Shown: positions 9,200 to 20,214, counted from the stretch's first letter. The stretch: 64,000 nucleotides of DNA from Teratosphaeria epicoccoides (GCA_021401465.1 JADDMT010000008.1:434001-498000); one strand, 5' to 3'. Made by a program: numbers and translations. Notes: a model not told the origin generated them from the letters alone.

Positions 9200-11881
9200 T
9201 TACCGCACGCATCGAACCTTTTCATCCCCACTCTCCTCCATCCATCTCAGCCTTATCTCCACAGCCCTCCTGTGCGCCTCCAGCTCCTCCACCTTCGCGA
9301 GCTGCATCACCGCACCGCCTACATTCCTCAAACCTTCCCTCGTCAAACACGAACTCGTGATATGCTTCACGTAGCTCCCAAGATTCACACCGCTGTACTG
9401 TCTCGCGTACCCGTAAGTCGGAAGCGAGTGGTTCACACCCGCGGAATAGTCCCCGACAGATTCGGGCGTCCATTCGCCGCAGAAGACGGACCCGGCGTTG
9501 ATGACCAGGTCTCGAGCGGCGAGGGGATCAGAGAGGTGGAGGATCAGGTGTTCCGGGGCGTAGGCGTTGGAGAGTCCCATGGCTTGCGAGAGGGAGGTGG
9601 TGAGGAGCGTGAGGCTGTGCGAGATGGCGCCGCGGACTATGTCGACGCGGGGCAGGGCGGTCGCTTGAGCGTGCAGTTCGTCCTCGATGGCTTGGATTTG
9701 GTTGTCGTTCAAGCCGACGGTGATGAGCACGACTTGCGAGTCGACGCCGTGTTCGGCTTGGGAGAGGAGATCGCTCGCCACGAACGCCGGATTGGCCGTT
9801 TCGTCGGCGATGACGAGGACTTCAGAGGGTCCGGCGGGCATGTCGATGGCGACGTTCGCGGTCGTGTCATTTGACACAATCATTTTGGCTGCCGTGACGA
9901 ATTGGTTGCCTGGACCGAGGATCTTGTCGACTTTGCTGACACCTTCCGTTCCGTACGCCATGGCGGCGACTGCCTGCGCACCGCCAGCCAGCACGATACT
10001 CTCCGCGCCGACTTTGTGCGCGACATAAACGATTTCAGGGGTGATACTCCCATCTGCGCGAGGTGGGGAGGCGAGCACGATTTTCTTGCAGCCAGCGACC
10101 ATGGCGGGGACGCCGAGCATGAGGGCTGTGGAGGGGAGGACGGCAGTGCCGCCGGGGACGTAGCAGCCGACGCGCTCGATGGGGCGGGCGAAGCGGGAGC
10201 AGATGACGCCGGGCATGGTTTCGACTTCGAGGGGTTTGGATTCTTTTTGCGCAGTGTGGAACTTGCGGATGTTTTCGAAGGAGATGTCAATTGCCTCGAT
10301 TGTTTCGGCTGGGAGTTGCATCAGGCTTGGTGGAAAGGGTGCTTTGAGGACGGGGGAGGTGAGCGAGGTGGCTCTTTCGAATTGGTGGGTGTAGGATAGC
10401 AAGGCTTTGTCGCCGCCTTCGCGGACGTCTTTGATGATGGGCTGGACGATGGACATGATCTTGTCTGTGGATCGTTGCGAGGGCCGTTTGAGAGCTTCCT
10501 GGATCGTGTCGGGAGATTCTTTGGCGGTGTCGTATCGCCGCATCTGTATTCGGCCATCTGCGTTCTTGCCTGCCGGGTCTTCAGGTGCTCTGGGCTGAGA
10601 TTCGGCTTCTTGCACCTCCTTCCTGGTGGGCATTCCGCCGTTCGTGGTCGTGCCATTGACTCGGAACTTTTCGGCATACGGACCCTTCGCGTCGCCCTTT
10701 CTCCGTTTGACCTTGACGCTCTTGCCATCCAGATTCCGCTCGATATCTTCCAGCGTCACGCCTGCAGCGGTGGCTTTGGTGAGAGCAAAGTACAGCACAT
10801 CCGCTGCCTCCGCCGCCACATCTGCCTTGCTGGTGGCGTCGCACAGCTCTGACGCCTCCTCCATGATCTTCGCGTTTAGCATGTTCGAGTCATGAAACAA
10901 GCGGGCGGTGTAGGAGGCGTCGGGTGCCGAGCTCTTCCGACTCTCCAGCGTCTTGGACAACTTGGACAGCCCTCGATACTGCCCGAAACAGGTGGCGGTG
11001 TGCAAGTGACAGAAGCCCGTGCCCATCTGCCGGACGACGAACAACAGCGTATCGCTATCGCAATCCGTCTCGATCCTCACCAGCTCCTGCCAGTCTCCAC
11101 TCGTGTCGCCCTTCCTCCACAGCCCTCGTTTCCGGCTCCAGTACACTCCCCGCCCGCCCCTCACACTCTCAGCCACACTCTCTTCGTTGCTGTACACGAG
11201 CCCCAACGCCACACCCCGCTCATCCGTCACCAGCGTCGTCACTAGTCCATCGGGTCGGTCGCTCTTGACCTGCGCCACCAACAGATCCACGACCCGCACC
11301 CGATCCTCGCCCTCCTCCTTCTCCACACTCAACGCCCCCGCCGGCAAGATCGGCACCGCTCCTTCCTGTCTCAACGCCACCGCCTCTCGCTGCTGCATCC
11401 CGCTCTTCGACACATACACCGCCGGTCTCTCTCGCCCCAGCTGGTGCAACAGCGCCCTCACCGCCTTTACGTCTGGCACGTCCCGCAGGTACAAGCCATA
11501 TCCCGTGCCTTCCAGTTGGCCCTCCGCTTCGCCCGCAGACACTGTAGGCACATACACTACTCTCCGCGCATGCACCGTCGTGACTTGCTGCAGCTCCGGC
11601 ACTTGCTCCGAGCCCACAAACACTTTGGCCGCGCCTGCATCTAACAGATCCACAACATCCTGCACAGATTGCAAGATCGATACATCTAGGTAAACCGTAT
11701 ACCGCCCCACAGTATCCTTGAGGAACTGCACAGTGGCATCGACCGACTCATCCGTGACATGCACGAAAAGTCCGCCCGCGTAAGCGATTGTCTTGGTCTG
11801 GTCTATTGATGCGAGGCCGGAATATTGCTTCAGATCGATTGCCGCGAGGAAGGGCGGCAAGTGCTCGGTTGGCGACGTCAT
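9200..11881 (-). CDS. HIS4: Trifunctional histidine biosynthesis protein (PRA-CH / PRA-PH / histidinol dehydrogenase)
   Basis: A single exon encodes 893 residues from the ATG at 11881; a GTG two codons upstream keeps the frame but is not needed. Three catalytic parts are visible. The phosphoribosyl-AMP cyclohydrolase part is near residues 240-310 (ETDCDSD, CHLHTATCF). The phosphoribosyl-ATP pyrophosphohydrolase part is near 325-400 (LFHDSNMLNAKIMEEASEL, AAEAADVLYF). Histidinol dehydrogenase fills the rest (GCYVPGGTAVLPS, AGPSEVLVIAD, LLSQAEHG, APEHLILHL, SVFCGEWTPESVGDYSAG). It catalyses steps 2, 3, 9 and 10 of histidine synthesis in the cytosol. Length and domain order match fungal HIS4/his-3. 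The N-terminal 200 residues precede the cyclohydrolase, as in other fungal versions. Confidence 0.96.
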   Translation of the reverse strand: MTSPTEHLPPFLAAIDLKQYSGLASIDQTKTIAYAGGLFVHVTDESVDATVQFLKDTVGRYTVYLDVSILQSVQDVVDLLDAGAAKVFVGSEQVPELQQVTTVHARRVVYVPTVSAGEAEGQLEGTGYGLYLRDVPDVKAVRALLHQLGRERPAVYVSKSGMQQREAVALRQEGAVPILPAGALSVEKEEGEDRVRVVDLLVAQVKSDRPDGLVTTLVTDERGVALGLVYSNEESVAESVRGGRGVYWSRKRGLWRKGDTSGDWQELVRIETDCDSDTLLFVVRQMGTGFCHLHTATCFGQYRGLSKLSKTLESRKSSAPDASYTARLFHDSNMLNAKIMEEASELCDATSKADVAAEAADVLYFALTKATAAGVTLEDIERNLDGKSVKVKRRKGDAKGPYAEKFRVNGTTTNGGMPTRKEVQEAESQPRAPEDPAGKNADGRIQMRRYDTAKESPDTIQEALKRPSQRSTDKIMSIVQPIIKDVREGGDKALLSYTHQFERATSLTSPVLKAPFPPSLMQLPAETIEAIDISFENIRKFHTAQKESKPLEVETMPGVICSRFARPIERVGCYVPGGTAVLPSTALMLGVPAMVAGCKKIVLASPPRADGSITPEIVYVAHKVGAESIVLAGGAQAVAAMAYGTEGVSKVDKILGPGNQFVTAAKMIVSNDTTANVAIDMPAGPSEVLVIADETANPAFVASDLLSQAEHGVDSQVVLITVGLNDNQIQAIEDELHAQATALPRVDIVRGAISHSLTLLTTSLSQAMGLSNAYAPEHLILHLSDPLAARDLVINAGSVFCGEWTPESVGDYSAGVNHSLPTYGYARQYSGVNLGSYVKHITSSCLTREGLRNVGGAVMQLAKVEELEAHRRAVEIRLRWMEESGDEKVRCVR

Positions 11882-11956
11882 TGTCACGGTATTTTGCTAT
11901 GAGGGCAGGTGCAGTCGAGTATTTCTTACATGGGAACGAGCTGCAATGGGCAGGCA

Positions 11957-12168
11957 CGACTCACAGTCCGACCTCGGCAAGTTTCAGGTGCGCATCTTTT
12001 TTCAGCCCCCACTACAATGTATGTCATGGTCGTCTGTGCTCGCGTCGCACGATGATGGATAAGATGTGCTTACTCATCCATTCTCTTGGACTTGCAACAG
12101 GCAAACAGCGGTGAATAATTATCTGAGCAGGACTCAGCCGCTTCGCAGTATGTGTGCCACTTGACTCG
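11957..12168 (-). promoter_or_regulatory. Possible cross-pathway-control (Gcn4/Cpc1) sites upstream of HIS4
   Basis: Three six-of-seven matches to the TGASTCA bZIP site lie within 290 bp upstream of the HIS4 start. On the gene's strand they read TGAGTCG (11957-11963), TGAGTCC (12130-12136) and CGAGTCA (12162-12168). Gcn4/Cpc1 control of histidine genes is well known in fungi. No perfect heptamer is present, so this is inference. Confidence 0.35.
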
Positions 12169-13453
12169 CGTTATGTTCTGACTAATCAGAACCCCGCCGT
12201 TAAATACAAACTGCAAAGCGTCTAAGGCACCAACATATTTTGTCGGTTAAGAGTAGAATTTAAATGCCAAGATTGTAACTTTTAACAACATATAGCATAA
12301 CTGCAAGTAAGTTCAAAGACCCAACAGTATCCTGTCTCTGCTCTCGCCTGTAGATAGCCTCGCACGAAGAGAAACTCTCCGGCATCTTGATTTCATACCT
12401 CCTATCGAAACCTGAGACAACAATTGGTCGAGGCAATCGAAGAAAGGAGTGAGTACGGCTGTCGCTGGGTCGACTCGTCCAGGTGATTGATGAGATCCAG
12501 AGCGCCATGTGTTGACACGCCGGCGAGTGATCGATGCAACTGGGCAGTTATTTGGCATTCGGTTTCTTCGACCTCGCAGTCAAGCAGTCAGTCCTCTTAT
12601 GCGGTCATCCGCACGAGCCATTCGACAATCCGATCGCCTTGTGTTGTCTTTCGCCAATTCAGAATTGTGGAAGAGCAGACTCACCGCCGATGATCCTATA
12701 GGTCACAGTACCTCGCGGAATCCGAAGCTGGAAATCTGCGAAATTGGGGTACATGTTTCTATGATCACTGCCATTCAGAGCATGATCCGGCCTTTGCAGG
12801 TAGGTTCTACAAGAGCACCATTGGCCGAAGAGGCAAGCTGCGAAGCTTGTACATAGCCTTTTGCAGGACGAAATGGGGCAATCTTGGCGCGCCTGTAGTC
12901 TGTACATTTTATGGCATGTGATATCATAGCGTTCGCGTTGACTTGGACCTGGCTGACGCTCGACAGACTGTTCTGCGCCGTTGCGAGAGACGAGGTGTGA
13001 GCTGTCGCAACGCACCTCGTCACATCCTGCTGACAATGTTATTCTAGAGGTCAAGGTCAATTTCAAGCAGACCAAGTTGATAGGTCTTCTCACCCGTTGT
13101 CACAGGATCTGCTGAAGACTACTATGGAGAGCGATGGCACTGGCAACGCTGCCAGCTCGGGAAGCATGTACTCTTGGGTTGTTCAAGTCTTCTCAGCCTG
13201 GAATCTCTCTGCTGAATCTTGGCAAGCTCATCCGCAATACCGATAATGGAGCCGGTTTGGTCTCCCGAGCCGTACTTGGGTCGTCGCAGAATTTCTTCCG
13301 AGTGACCATGAAGGGAAATTTTCAACAGCCACGTATTGCAAGATCTTGACGACGATACCTCTGGTCAACAGATTCTACGAGCACTCTGAATCCCCGCTTC
13401 TGAAAGGACTTGCTGGTATTTGGGCAACGTCAGCAGAGTGATTGGTAGTCCAA
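12169..13453. other. Intergenic region upstream of HIS4 and downstream of the GST gene
   Basis: A somewhat AT-richer stretch (about 12.17-12.32 kb) is followed by sequence with only short open frames. A minus-strand open frame at 13122-13325 has a protein-like composition but no recognisable family and was not called. Confidence 0.45.
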
Positions 13454-14240
13454 TCATCGCTTCTGCAACGCCTCAAACAACTCAGGTGACTTTACGCCCG
13501 TCAAGTCGTCAACGCTCATGTCCGGATCACTCTGTGCCATCGCCCGTCTATACGCCTCCCTGCCCTTGATCCTTTGCAAATACGCCACAATTTGCGGAGA
13601 AGAAGTATAGTCCCTCCCAACAAACTTTCGCATTGTGCTGAGACTGAATCCCATCACAATGTCTGCAGCAGTCAATTCGCTCCCAGCAAGCCAGGCCTTG
13701 GTCTCGGCAAGACGAGGTTCGATCAGACCATAACATTGCGTGATCTTCTTCTCATATCGCTCGCGGGTCGGGTTTGATGGATCAATGCCGGCGAATTGCA
13801 GTGTCATGCAGCGACCCACGGCAGGCTGGAATGTGCCGTTGGTGAAGTGAAGCCAGTAAAGGTAGTCCGCATAAGCCTTTTTGCCCGCCTGATTGCGATG
13901 ATCAGCATCTGATCTGCTTCCTACATACTCACGGCAGAGGACCAAATCACTATGATGGGTCCGCGCTTACTTGTGGCCCGACTGTCAACTTCCCTCCTCC
14001 GTAGACATGGATGATGTAGTCCACGATCGCCTCGGTCTCCGCCAGCACAACGTCGCCATCTGTAATCACAGGTGCAGCGCCCATGGGGTGGAGGGCCTGG
14101 AATTCTGGGGGTGAGAGAAGAGGCGATCGTTTGTAGAGTTTGAGTTCATATGGGACGTTGAGTTCTTCGCAGAGCCAGACGATGCGCTCGCTCTGCGAGA
14201 CCTGGAGATGATGGATCGTCAGAGGCATGTTCTCTTGCAT
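13454..14240 (-). CDS. Glutathione S-transferase
   Basis: Two exons, 13971-14240 and 13454-13888, are joined by an 82-bp intron with a GTAAGC donor in phase 0, giving 234 residues. The N-terminal thioredoxin-like domain (about residues 5-85) shows SQSERIVWLCEELNVPYEL, the cis-proline region HPMGAAPVITD and ETEAIVDYI, which bind glutathione. The C-terminal helical domain (about 95-225) contains ELTAADIVMGF, the usual N-capping and hydrophobic-staple region. Length fits cytosolic fungal GSTs. It may act in detoxification or stress response; substrate is unknown. A second ATG four codons in (14228) could be the true start, since MPLTIHHL is the usual beginning of this family. Confidence 0.9.
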
Positions 14241-15596
14241 GATCTGCTGTAATTGTGCGCTGGGTAGTGCTCTTCGTTGGTTGGATCAAACGAATGCGAT
14301 GGTGATCTCTTGTGTTCTTGGCGGTAGGTTCAATGTCCGTGTTATTGAGTACTGAGCTTTCTGAACCATTGATCGTGCGAATGATGCAAGGTAAAGACAC
14401 TATATGGTAGGCGGTGGCTCATTCAAAAGTCATCCGAGATCGCAGCAGACCTCCACCCAGCAGAACCGTACCCTAAGTCCACGCCGGAAGACGTCATGCT
14501 ATGGGCCACGTCTCCTCTCCCCCATCATGCCACCCCGATCGCCTGCTCTGCTTGACTGCATGGCCTGTCGCCCGGCCACATCACAGTGTTTCCAGGCGCG
14601 GGCCCGTGCAGGTGTGTTCCTGCGTCCTTTTGACTGTCATTATAGTCACAAGCGCTCGAAGCTACGCCTGAAAGCACAAAATGTATTCTCGGGAGCGCCA
14701 GCAAGCTCCCAAATGGCTGAGGTGTAAGTAGTGAAAATCTTCCCAAGCGATCCCAGGACATTGTTGTCTGGTTAACAAGAATCCCAGCTATGACTGACTC
14801 ATGTGCAAGAAAGCCCGTGATTTTCTTCTCCTTAGGAGGAAAAACAAATTTCCGGAGAGCCTAAGGACAAAATATTTGACTTACCTCCTAGTACTCTGGT
14901 GAGCCAATGCACTTAGTCATTAGGACCTGCTCGATTGGCGAAGGCAGCGCTATAGAGATAGTAGGGGTAATAGTAACAGTGACAGCGATAGTATTACTGA
15001 GCCCAGACGAGATCTATAGAAGCACTAGCGGCGACTCCCTACTAGACTGCAGTATTCACAGAAGAGTCTACCTCCTACCGAATTCAATCACATGATATCG
15101 TGTGAAGAGCGCGCCTGATATGGCAGAATTCGGTGTGCATAGCCGACATGGCGGTTCTGTAGCTGTTCACTGCCGTCGTATGGGCGCGCCGACGTGGCGC
15201 AGCATACCAGACATGTATTGGTTCTCAAATCATCACACAGGTGGATGAGCGGGGCAGTCGACCCAGAAAGACATCATGTGGTCATTGTCATGAATTGCCT
15301 GAGCTCTGAAATTCCTCCAAGACTGTACAGATCTTCCCACTTCAACTTCACGCAGCATTCAAATAGTTCGTGCGACGACACGGGTCATTGCACCCGTCCT
15401 GTTGATCCGCGACACATTCACAACACTTTTGAGACCTCCAGCACGAGCAGCAACACCGTCGACCTTCGCAGCGGGCGTACAAAAGTTTTCCCCTCGGCCA
15501 AGGTTCAGCGACCATACTCCAGCGACCTCGACTGCAACGACACCATCCGATAACACTGAATCAGTTTTTGCTGCGGCCGAATCGAGCGACGCCGCT
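14241..15596. other. Intergenic region between GST and SPRY genes
   Basis: No gene is supported. At about 14.83-15.09 kb there is a stretch rich in TA and CTA/TAG steps that looks like decayed repetitive sequence. An upstream in-frame extension of the SPRY gene (from 15402) lacks an ATG and was not used. Confidence 0.4.
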
Positions 15597-16643
15597 ATGG
15601 GTGAGCGATATCAAGCTCCTCCAGGACCTCCACCTCACCATGTCCACTTCGGCAAACCGCAAGCAAATCTAGCTACAAACAACCCATCCCGACACTGTTT
15701 ACAGGGCCCCCAACACCCGGAAGCCCCTGCAGCTGATCAGGTGAGCGCCGATGGTCAGCAGAGCGATCTGAAGCAAGTGCAAAGTGAAGACTACCTTGCG
15801 CCTCCAGGACCTCCTCCATCTCATGCTAAGCTGGAGCCACCCCCATATGACCCTTGGCTCGCGGTGCCCGATAATGCTCTCTTACCGCCGCCGCCGGCTT
15901 TGAGAGAGGAGAGAAGTCCAGCAGCCAATGCATCATACGATGATGCTGCCAGAGGACATGCTTGGTGCCGGGTTAACCCACTTTGGAAGCCTCAACGACA
16001 TAGCCAGCAGACTCTGGCCAAGTCACAGGCAGGCCAGATCCAGCTCACGAGTCCGCCGAGTTGCCAGCACGTCTCGATTGACTCTAGTTTCCCGGGCCAC
16101 ACGCACGTGAGGACTACGAAGCGTTGCAATGATACTGTTCTCTTGTCAGATGTCCCCCTTTACATCCCACATGCCACAGCCTCGCCCTTACCACAGTCAA
16201 ACACAATCTACTTCGAACTCCGTGTCATCCGCATGGGCTCGACCGGTGAGGGCGACGCCGGTATCGCCATAGGCTTCCTCGCCCCTCCGTACCCCTCTTG
16301 GAGACTTCCCGGGTGGCATCGCGCATCACTCGGTGTCCACGGCGATGACGGGCGCCGGTACGTTGATGATTCCTACGGTGGTCGAGACTTCGTCAATCCG
16401 TTCAGACCGGGAGACGTGGTAGGCCTCGGCATGGAGTTTGCATCCAAGATCGCAGTTTTCCTTACCAGAAATGGACAGAGGGAAGCTGGCTGGGATCTGC
16501 ACGAGGAGAAGGATAGCGAAGTGGAAGAAGGAGATGTGCATGGGCTTGAGGGTCAACATGACCTGCTCGCAGCGGTGGGCGTTTTTGGTGATGTGGAGTT
16601 CGAGGTCTGCTTTGAGAAAAGTGGCTGCATGTTCAGAGCCTGA
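15597..16643 (+). CDS. SPRY-domain protein
   Basis: A single exon from the ATG at 15597 encodes 348 residues. The N-terminal part is proline-rich with a repeated APPGPPP(H/S)H motif and a conserved-looking block, DNALLPPPPAL. The C-terminal half (about residues 190-348) is a SPRY domain: YFELRVIRMG, AGIAIGFLAPPYPSWRLPGWHRASLGVHGDDGR, PFRPGDVVGLGMEF and VFLTRNGQREAGWDL. SPRY domains are protein-interaction modules, as in Ssh4 and RanBPM. The Pro-rich plus SPRY layout is common in filamentous ascomycetes, where the role is not established. The frame is open 65 codons further upstream without an ATG, so a 5' exon cannot be excluded. Confidence 0.8.
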   Translation: MGERYQAPPGPPPHHVHFGKPQANLATNNPSRHCLQGPQHPEAPAADQVSADGQQSDLKQVQSEDYLAPPGPPPSHAKLEPPPYDPWLAVPDNALLPPPPALREERSPAANASYDDAARGHAWCRVNPLWKPQRHSQQTLAKSQAGQIQLTSPPSCQHVSIDSSFPGHTHVRTTKRCNDTVLLSDVPLYIPHATASPLPQSNTIYFELRVIRMGSTGEGDAGIAIGFLAPPYPSWRLPGWHRASLGVHGDDGRRYVDDSYGGRDFVNPFRPGDVVGLGMEFASKIAVFLTRNGQREAGWDLHEEKDSEVEEGDVHGLEGQHDLLAAVGVFGDVEFEVCFEKSGCMFRA

Positions 16644-17578
16644 GGGATAAGTAGGGTCATGAGTAAGTAGAGACTCTACGTCGGACTTCAGGTCGAGCCT
16701 GACACAGCCTATGATGAAGCCCTCGCTGCGCGGAGGTCGACGGCTGCATCGGTGTCGCGAACGGGGTAAGAGAAACTCCTCTGACAGAAACAGTCATCTC
16801 AAAAGTCTGTCAAGCTGACTGAGAGACCGTTGAGTTCGGTTGGTGTCGCCATCATTCTCATGGCCTTCACTGTCAAGTCGAATGACTAATCATGACTGAC
16901 TGATGACGAGCATCGAAGAAACAGAACTCGACAACTCGCACTGCGTGCGTCAATTAGTCAACACCACATAGCTTGACTAGTATTCGGTATGCCATGAGCT
17001 TTCGATACTCCAATCGACCTACGCTCCCGAGATGCTAGCTCTCGATTTGATCTTTGGGAATCCAGAATTTCTAAGATTCAACGAGAGTGCTTGTTCAGCT
17101 TTCGACCTCGTGGGCCTGTTGCTGGGTGCCTTGAGCTCTCGTGGATTACTGCGGATGCTGCTGCTTGTCCAACTTCAATCTTAGGCCGCGATAAGGACTT
17201 GCTCGCTGCACAAATCCCAAGCTCCACTACTCTCCAGCCCATCGTCCTCGACAGCACCTGGAAGACACAGAGAAAGGACCCTATCGAAGGCCTTCATGCA
17301 GCTGCAACGAGCTGGAGCGGACTGCATGCTGCGTCGAGTTGGCGATAGTGACATTGTAGATCTCCGAGGTTTGCACCCTCCACGACCACGCGAAAAGCTT
17401 TGCAGCCATGTTCTGTGCCGAGGATGTTGTTCAGAATGTTGTTCCGTCTGCGGACATCCTGGTCATCTGCTTCTAAACACGCCTTGGCGATTTCGACCGT
17501 CCGGAAAAAACGTAACGTACGAGCGATGACCTTCATCATACCCGTATCAAGGCTCTTGGTTACAAAGCAGCAGGACTT
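16644..17578. other. Intergenic region
   Basis: Only short overlapping frames on both strands are seen. The first exon of the rhodopsin-like gene may lie near 17.3-17.57 kb, but I could not place it. Confidence 0.4.
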
Positions 17579-18763
17579 TTGACAATCGCCATCGTACTCT
17601 TGGTCATCTCCGGGCTCACTATTGGCCTACGATGCATAGTACGAGGACGCATGCTTCACCTATTCGGTCGCGACGACTGCGCTATGCTCGTCGCGCGGCA
17701 CGTGCTCTACATATATATCATTTGCCATTTCGTAGCTATCGCGCACGGCGAGGGACAATCGTCAGCAGACTTGGAGCCTGGAAACATGGCACTCGCCCTG
17801 ACCGTAAGTGATCCAATCCATGATTTCATGCGACGCATGCTGCAGCTCATGACCACCTTGGGAAGTGGATGTTCGTCTGCAAGTACGTCTACTGCCACGC
17901 GGACGTCGTTGTCAAAACTTGCGCTGGGTCTTTTCCTGCTACGCTTCACAAGGTCGCCGCGGTGCATTCTCATGGTTGAAACACTGACCGTGATCTTCGT
18001 TTTGAAGGCGGAGTCTATTGGTCTCCCGTCTCTGTTCCAATGCTGGCCCCTTTTTCGATTCTGTTCAATCAAAACCGTATCGGGCACCTGCATCGGCGGC
18101 CAAGTGTAGATTACGTTCGCGTATGTCCAAGTCGGCTGGTGCGTTCTCGGCGACTTCACGTACGCGCATATGCCCTTCTTGATCATGAAAGACATGAAAA
18201 TCGCGCGACGGCAGAACGTGGCTGTGAGCATCATTGTTCCTATCGTAACCCCTGACACCATACCTGAGACACTTTTGGCGGGTTCTGACGGAAGTTGACA
18301 GCTGAACTTGGGCTCAGTTGGTAGTATGGCATCAGCAGCCAGAGCAGCAATCTTCAAAGATATAAACGTTACCATAGAGTTTCTCGGATGTAAGTTCACC
18401 CTACGTCGATGCCAGATCATGACAGACGCCTGCTCACACGCCTGCTCAGACGTCGAAGTCTAGGACACCATCTGTAGCCTGATCAAGAACAGCGCAGGCA
18501 CCATTGTGGTCTCTTTGGCTACCTTGCGACCACTAATCCATAAATTTATCCCACGCGATCTGATCTCACACCTCCTGCACCGCCGGAGTAGCCAAAATCA
18601 AAGGCGCGGATCAAAACTCCATGGTGCACGAGTCAAAGCTCGGAAAATTGCATCAAAGCTGCGCTATTTTGAGTGCGGTCCAAGTGAAGGCGGGACGGAC
18701 GAGAAGGTAGAGGTGGCGCCTGCTCCCGCGACAGATGTGCCGAGTTTGGTGGTCAGTATCTGA
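17579..18763 (+). pseudogene. SAT4/rhodopsin-domain integral membrane protein, broken by an in-frame stop
   Basis: The frame starting near 17579 encodes the core of a fungal rhodopsin-like (SAT4/PTH11-related) membrane protein. Seen features are a first membrane helix ending in LRCIVRGRM, LFGRDDCAMLVA, SLSKLALGLFLLRF, the conserved FQC, a GDFTYAHMPFLIMKDMKIARRQ loop (typical second-half DxxxxxxP...K), and an ending VVSLATLRPL. A probable 42-bp intron lies at 17804-17845. A 57-bp intron (18245-18301, CTGAC) and a 108-bp intron (18390-18497, GTAAGT) keep frame to the stop at 18763. An in-frame TAG at 18107-18109 interrupts the conserved core and I found no splice solution for it. No ATG opens the first exon. 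So it is a pseudogene, an allele with a nonsense change, or a sequencing error. Family function is a putative receptor or sensor. Confidence 0.55.
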
Positions 18764-19592
18764 GACGGCGTTGAGATTCGCTAATATGGACTACAAGCTG
18801 AGCATGGCGCAACTCTGATCGTGGATTGGTCGACATATGGTCTGGAGCTTGAATCGGGCCTGCTGGCAGGGCTGAGACACTTGATCCGATCGGTCAAGCG
18901 ACTATAGAACCTATTGACAGGTGGAGCGACATTCGGTGATCAGATCAATGTTGCAGGCTATCAACAGCATCAGCAGTCAATTCTACGATGTGACCGAGGC
19001 GTCCATTTGCGAGCATGCAGCCAAAGCTTCCAGCAAGCAGTAAGCCATATCGACCATTTAATTGGCTGATCGACTAATGGTTCTGCTGCTGGCGGTGAGA
19101 CAGTCGCGGTAGTACTATCACTTGGCTGAGTCGCTGGAAAAGCTCGCGCTCTGCTGGGCTCCCCACCATGCGACTCGGCCATGCGTGCGTGCGATGATGC
19201 GATGCGATGAGTCGCTGTGCTTCGCGGGTTCCCCAAAATCTTGACTGAGGTAAGACTGTTGAGGCAGTGCCGAGGGACAGCATTTTGCACAATGCGATCG
19301 GTAGGAGCACTGTCGCCATCATGTTGAGGTCTCGGCAACAGAGAACTTCTCACACTGGCAGTCTTATCGTCCGCAGTGCAGCAGATATAAAGATGCCAGA
19401 CCGTCGCCAGTCAGACGGAGCATGAGCCAACACCATCACGACTTCAACAATCTCATGATCTCACAAGTACAAGCAACGACTTGACGACTGAACGCCTTGA
19501 CGACTTCCTTGCTTCAGATCGCCACTCGCACCCGCTCAAACAAGCATCCCATCCAAGACCCTACCCACGTTACGACTTCAAAGGAACAAAAG
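18764..19592. other. Intergenic region upstream of a small secreted protein gene
   Basis: No gene is supported. It includes a GCGATGATGCGATGCGATG simple-sequence patch at about 19190-19208 and, at its 3' end, the promoter and leader of the gene at 19593. Confidence 0.5.
19386..19391 (+). promoter_or_regulatory. TATA box of the small secreted protein gene
   Basis: A perfect TATAAA lies about 200 bp upstream of the start codon at 19593. The intervening leader is rich in CA and ACTTCAAC-like steps, as in many fungal 5' leaders. Confidence 0.5.
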
Positions 19593-19910
19593 ATGCAGCT
19601 CTTCACCCTCCTCACCCTCGTCACGTCCGCCGCCGCCTGGGAGCTCTTCCACGACTGCAAATGCTGGGACACTCTCGCAAGAAGGGCCGACGATGCCGTT
19701 ACCCTCGCCGCCTGCGATGCATACCGTAAGGGTTCGACTAAGTTGTGGTACGCGGCAAATGACAAACAGCAATGCCACACTGACGACAGTTCTATCGACA
19801 ATGGGGATTGGGATGAGGCTTGTAAGGTTGCGGGCAAGGATCAGAAGTTCCGGCAGCAATGCTGGAATCCGTATGAGCAGAGTTCGGGGCCCGGTTATGT
19901 CTGGTGGTGA
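19593..19910 (+). CDS. Small secreted cysteine-containing protein (effector-like)
   Basis: A single exon encodes 105 residues. Residues 1-15 (MQLFTLLTLVTSAAA) form a clear signal peptide with an AAA cleavage context. The mature part of about 90 residues has six cysteines (DCKC, AAC, QQC, EAC, QQC), suggesting three disulphides, and ends in YVWW. No known domain is recognised. The frame extends upstream without an ATG, so 19593 is the start. Size, signal peptide and even cysteine number fit the loose class of fungal secreted effector-like proteins. No role in disease can be inferred from sequence, and an ordinary extracellular function is equally possible. Confidence 0.75.
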   Translation: MQLFTLLTLVTSAAAWELFHDCKCWDTLARRADDAVTLAACDAYRKGSTKLWYAANDKQQCHTDDSSIDNGDWDEACKVAGKDQKFRQQCWNPYEQSSGPGYVWW

Positions 19911-20214
19911 GCAGTGCCGTGTGTTCTGGTGGAAGATGTCTTGGTTGGAGCGCCGTCCATTTTGGTTGAGTGGGAAGACGGGATCAGGTTCTGTTGTGCA
20001 GAGATTTGGGGATGACTTGGTCTATTCCTTGCTACTGGCCGGGAGATTTGTCGGTTTCGTACTTTCAATAAGCTCCCTAGATCCCGTCTGACCTCCTCTC
20101 CTGCTTATGTGCCTGGACGCTCACAAAACGATGGTCGTCCGTAGTCGGGCTTTATGCTCCTTTGAAGCCTGCGATTGAAGCATGGTTGAGTCGGGCTCCA
20201 TGATTTTTCTGGGC
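19911..20214. other. Intergenic region between convergent genes
   Basis: This is the shared 3' region of the small secreted protein gene and the WD40 gene. Nothing else is seen. Confidence 0.5.

Noticed and set aside
13122..13325. Minus-strand 67-codon frame with protein-like composition
   Set aside because: No ATG context, domain, or neighbouring exon could be found; may be a gene remnant but not supportable.
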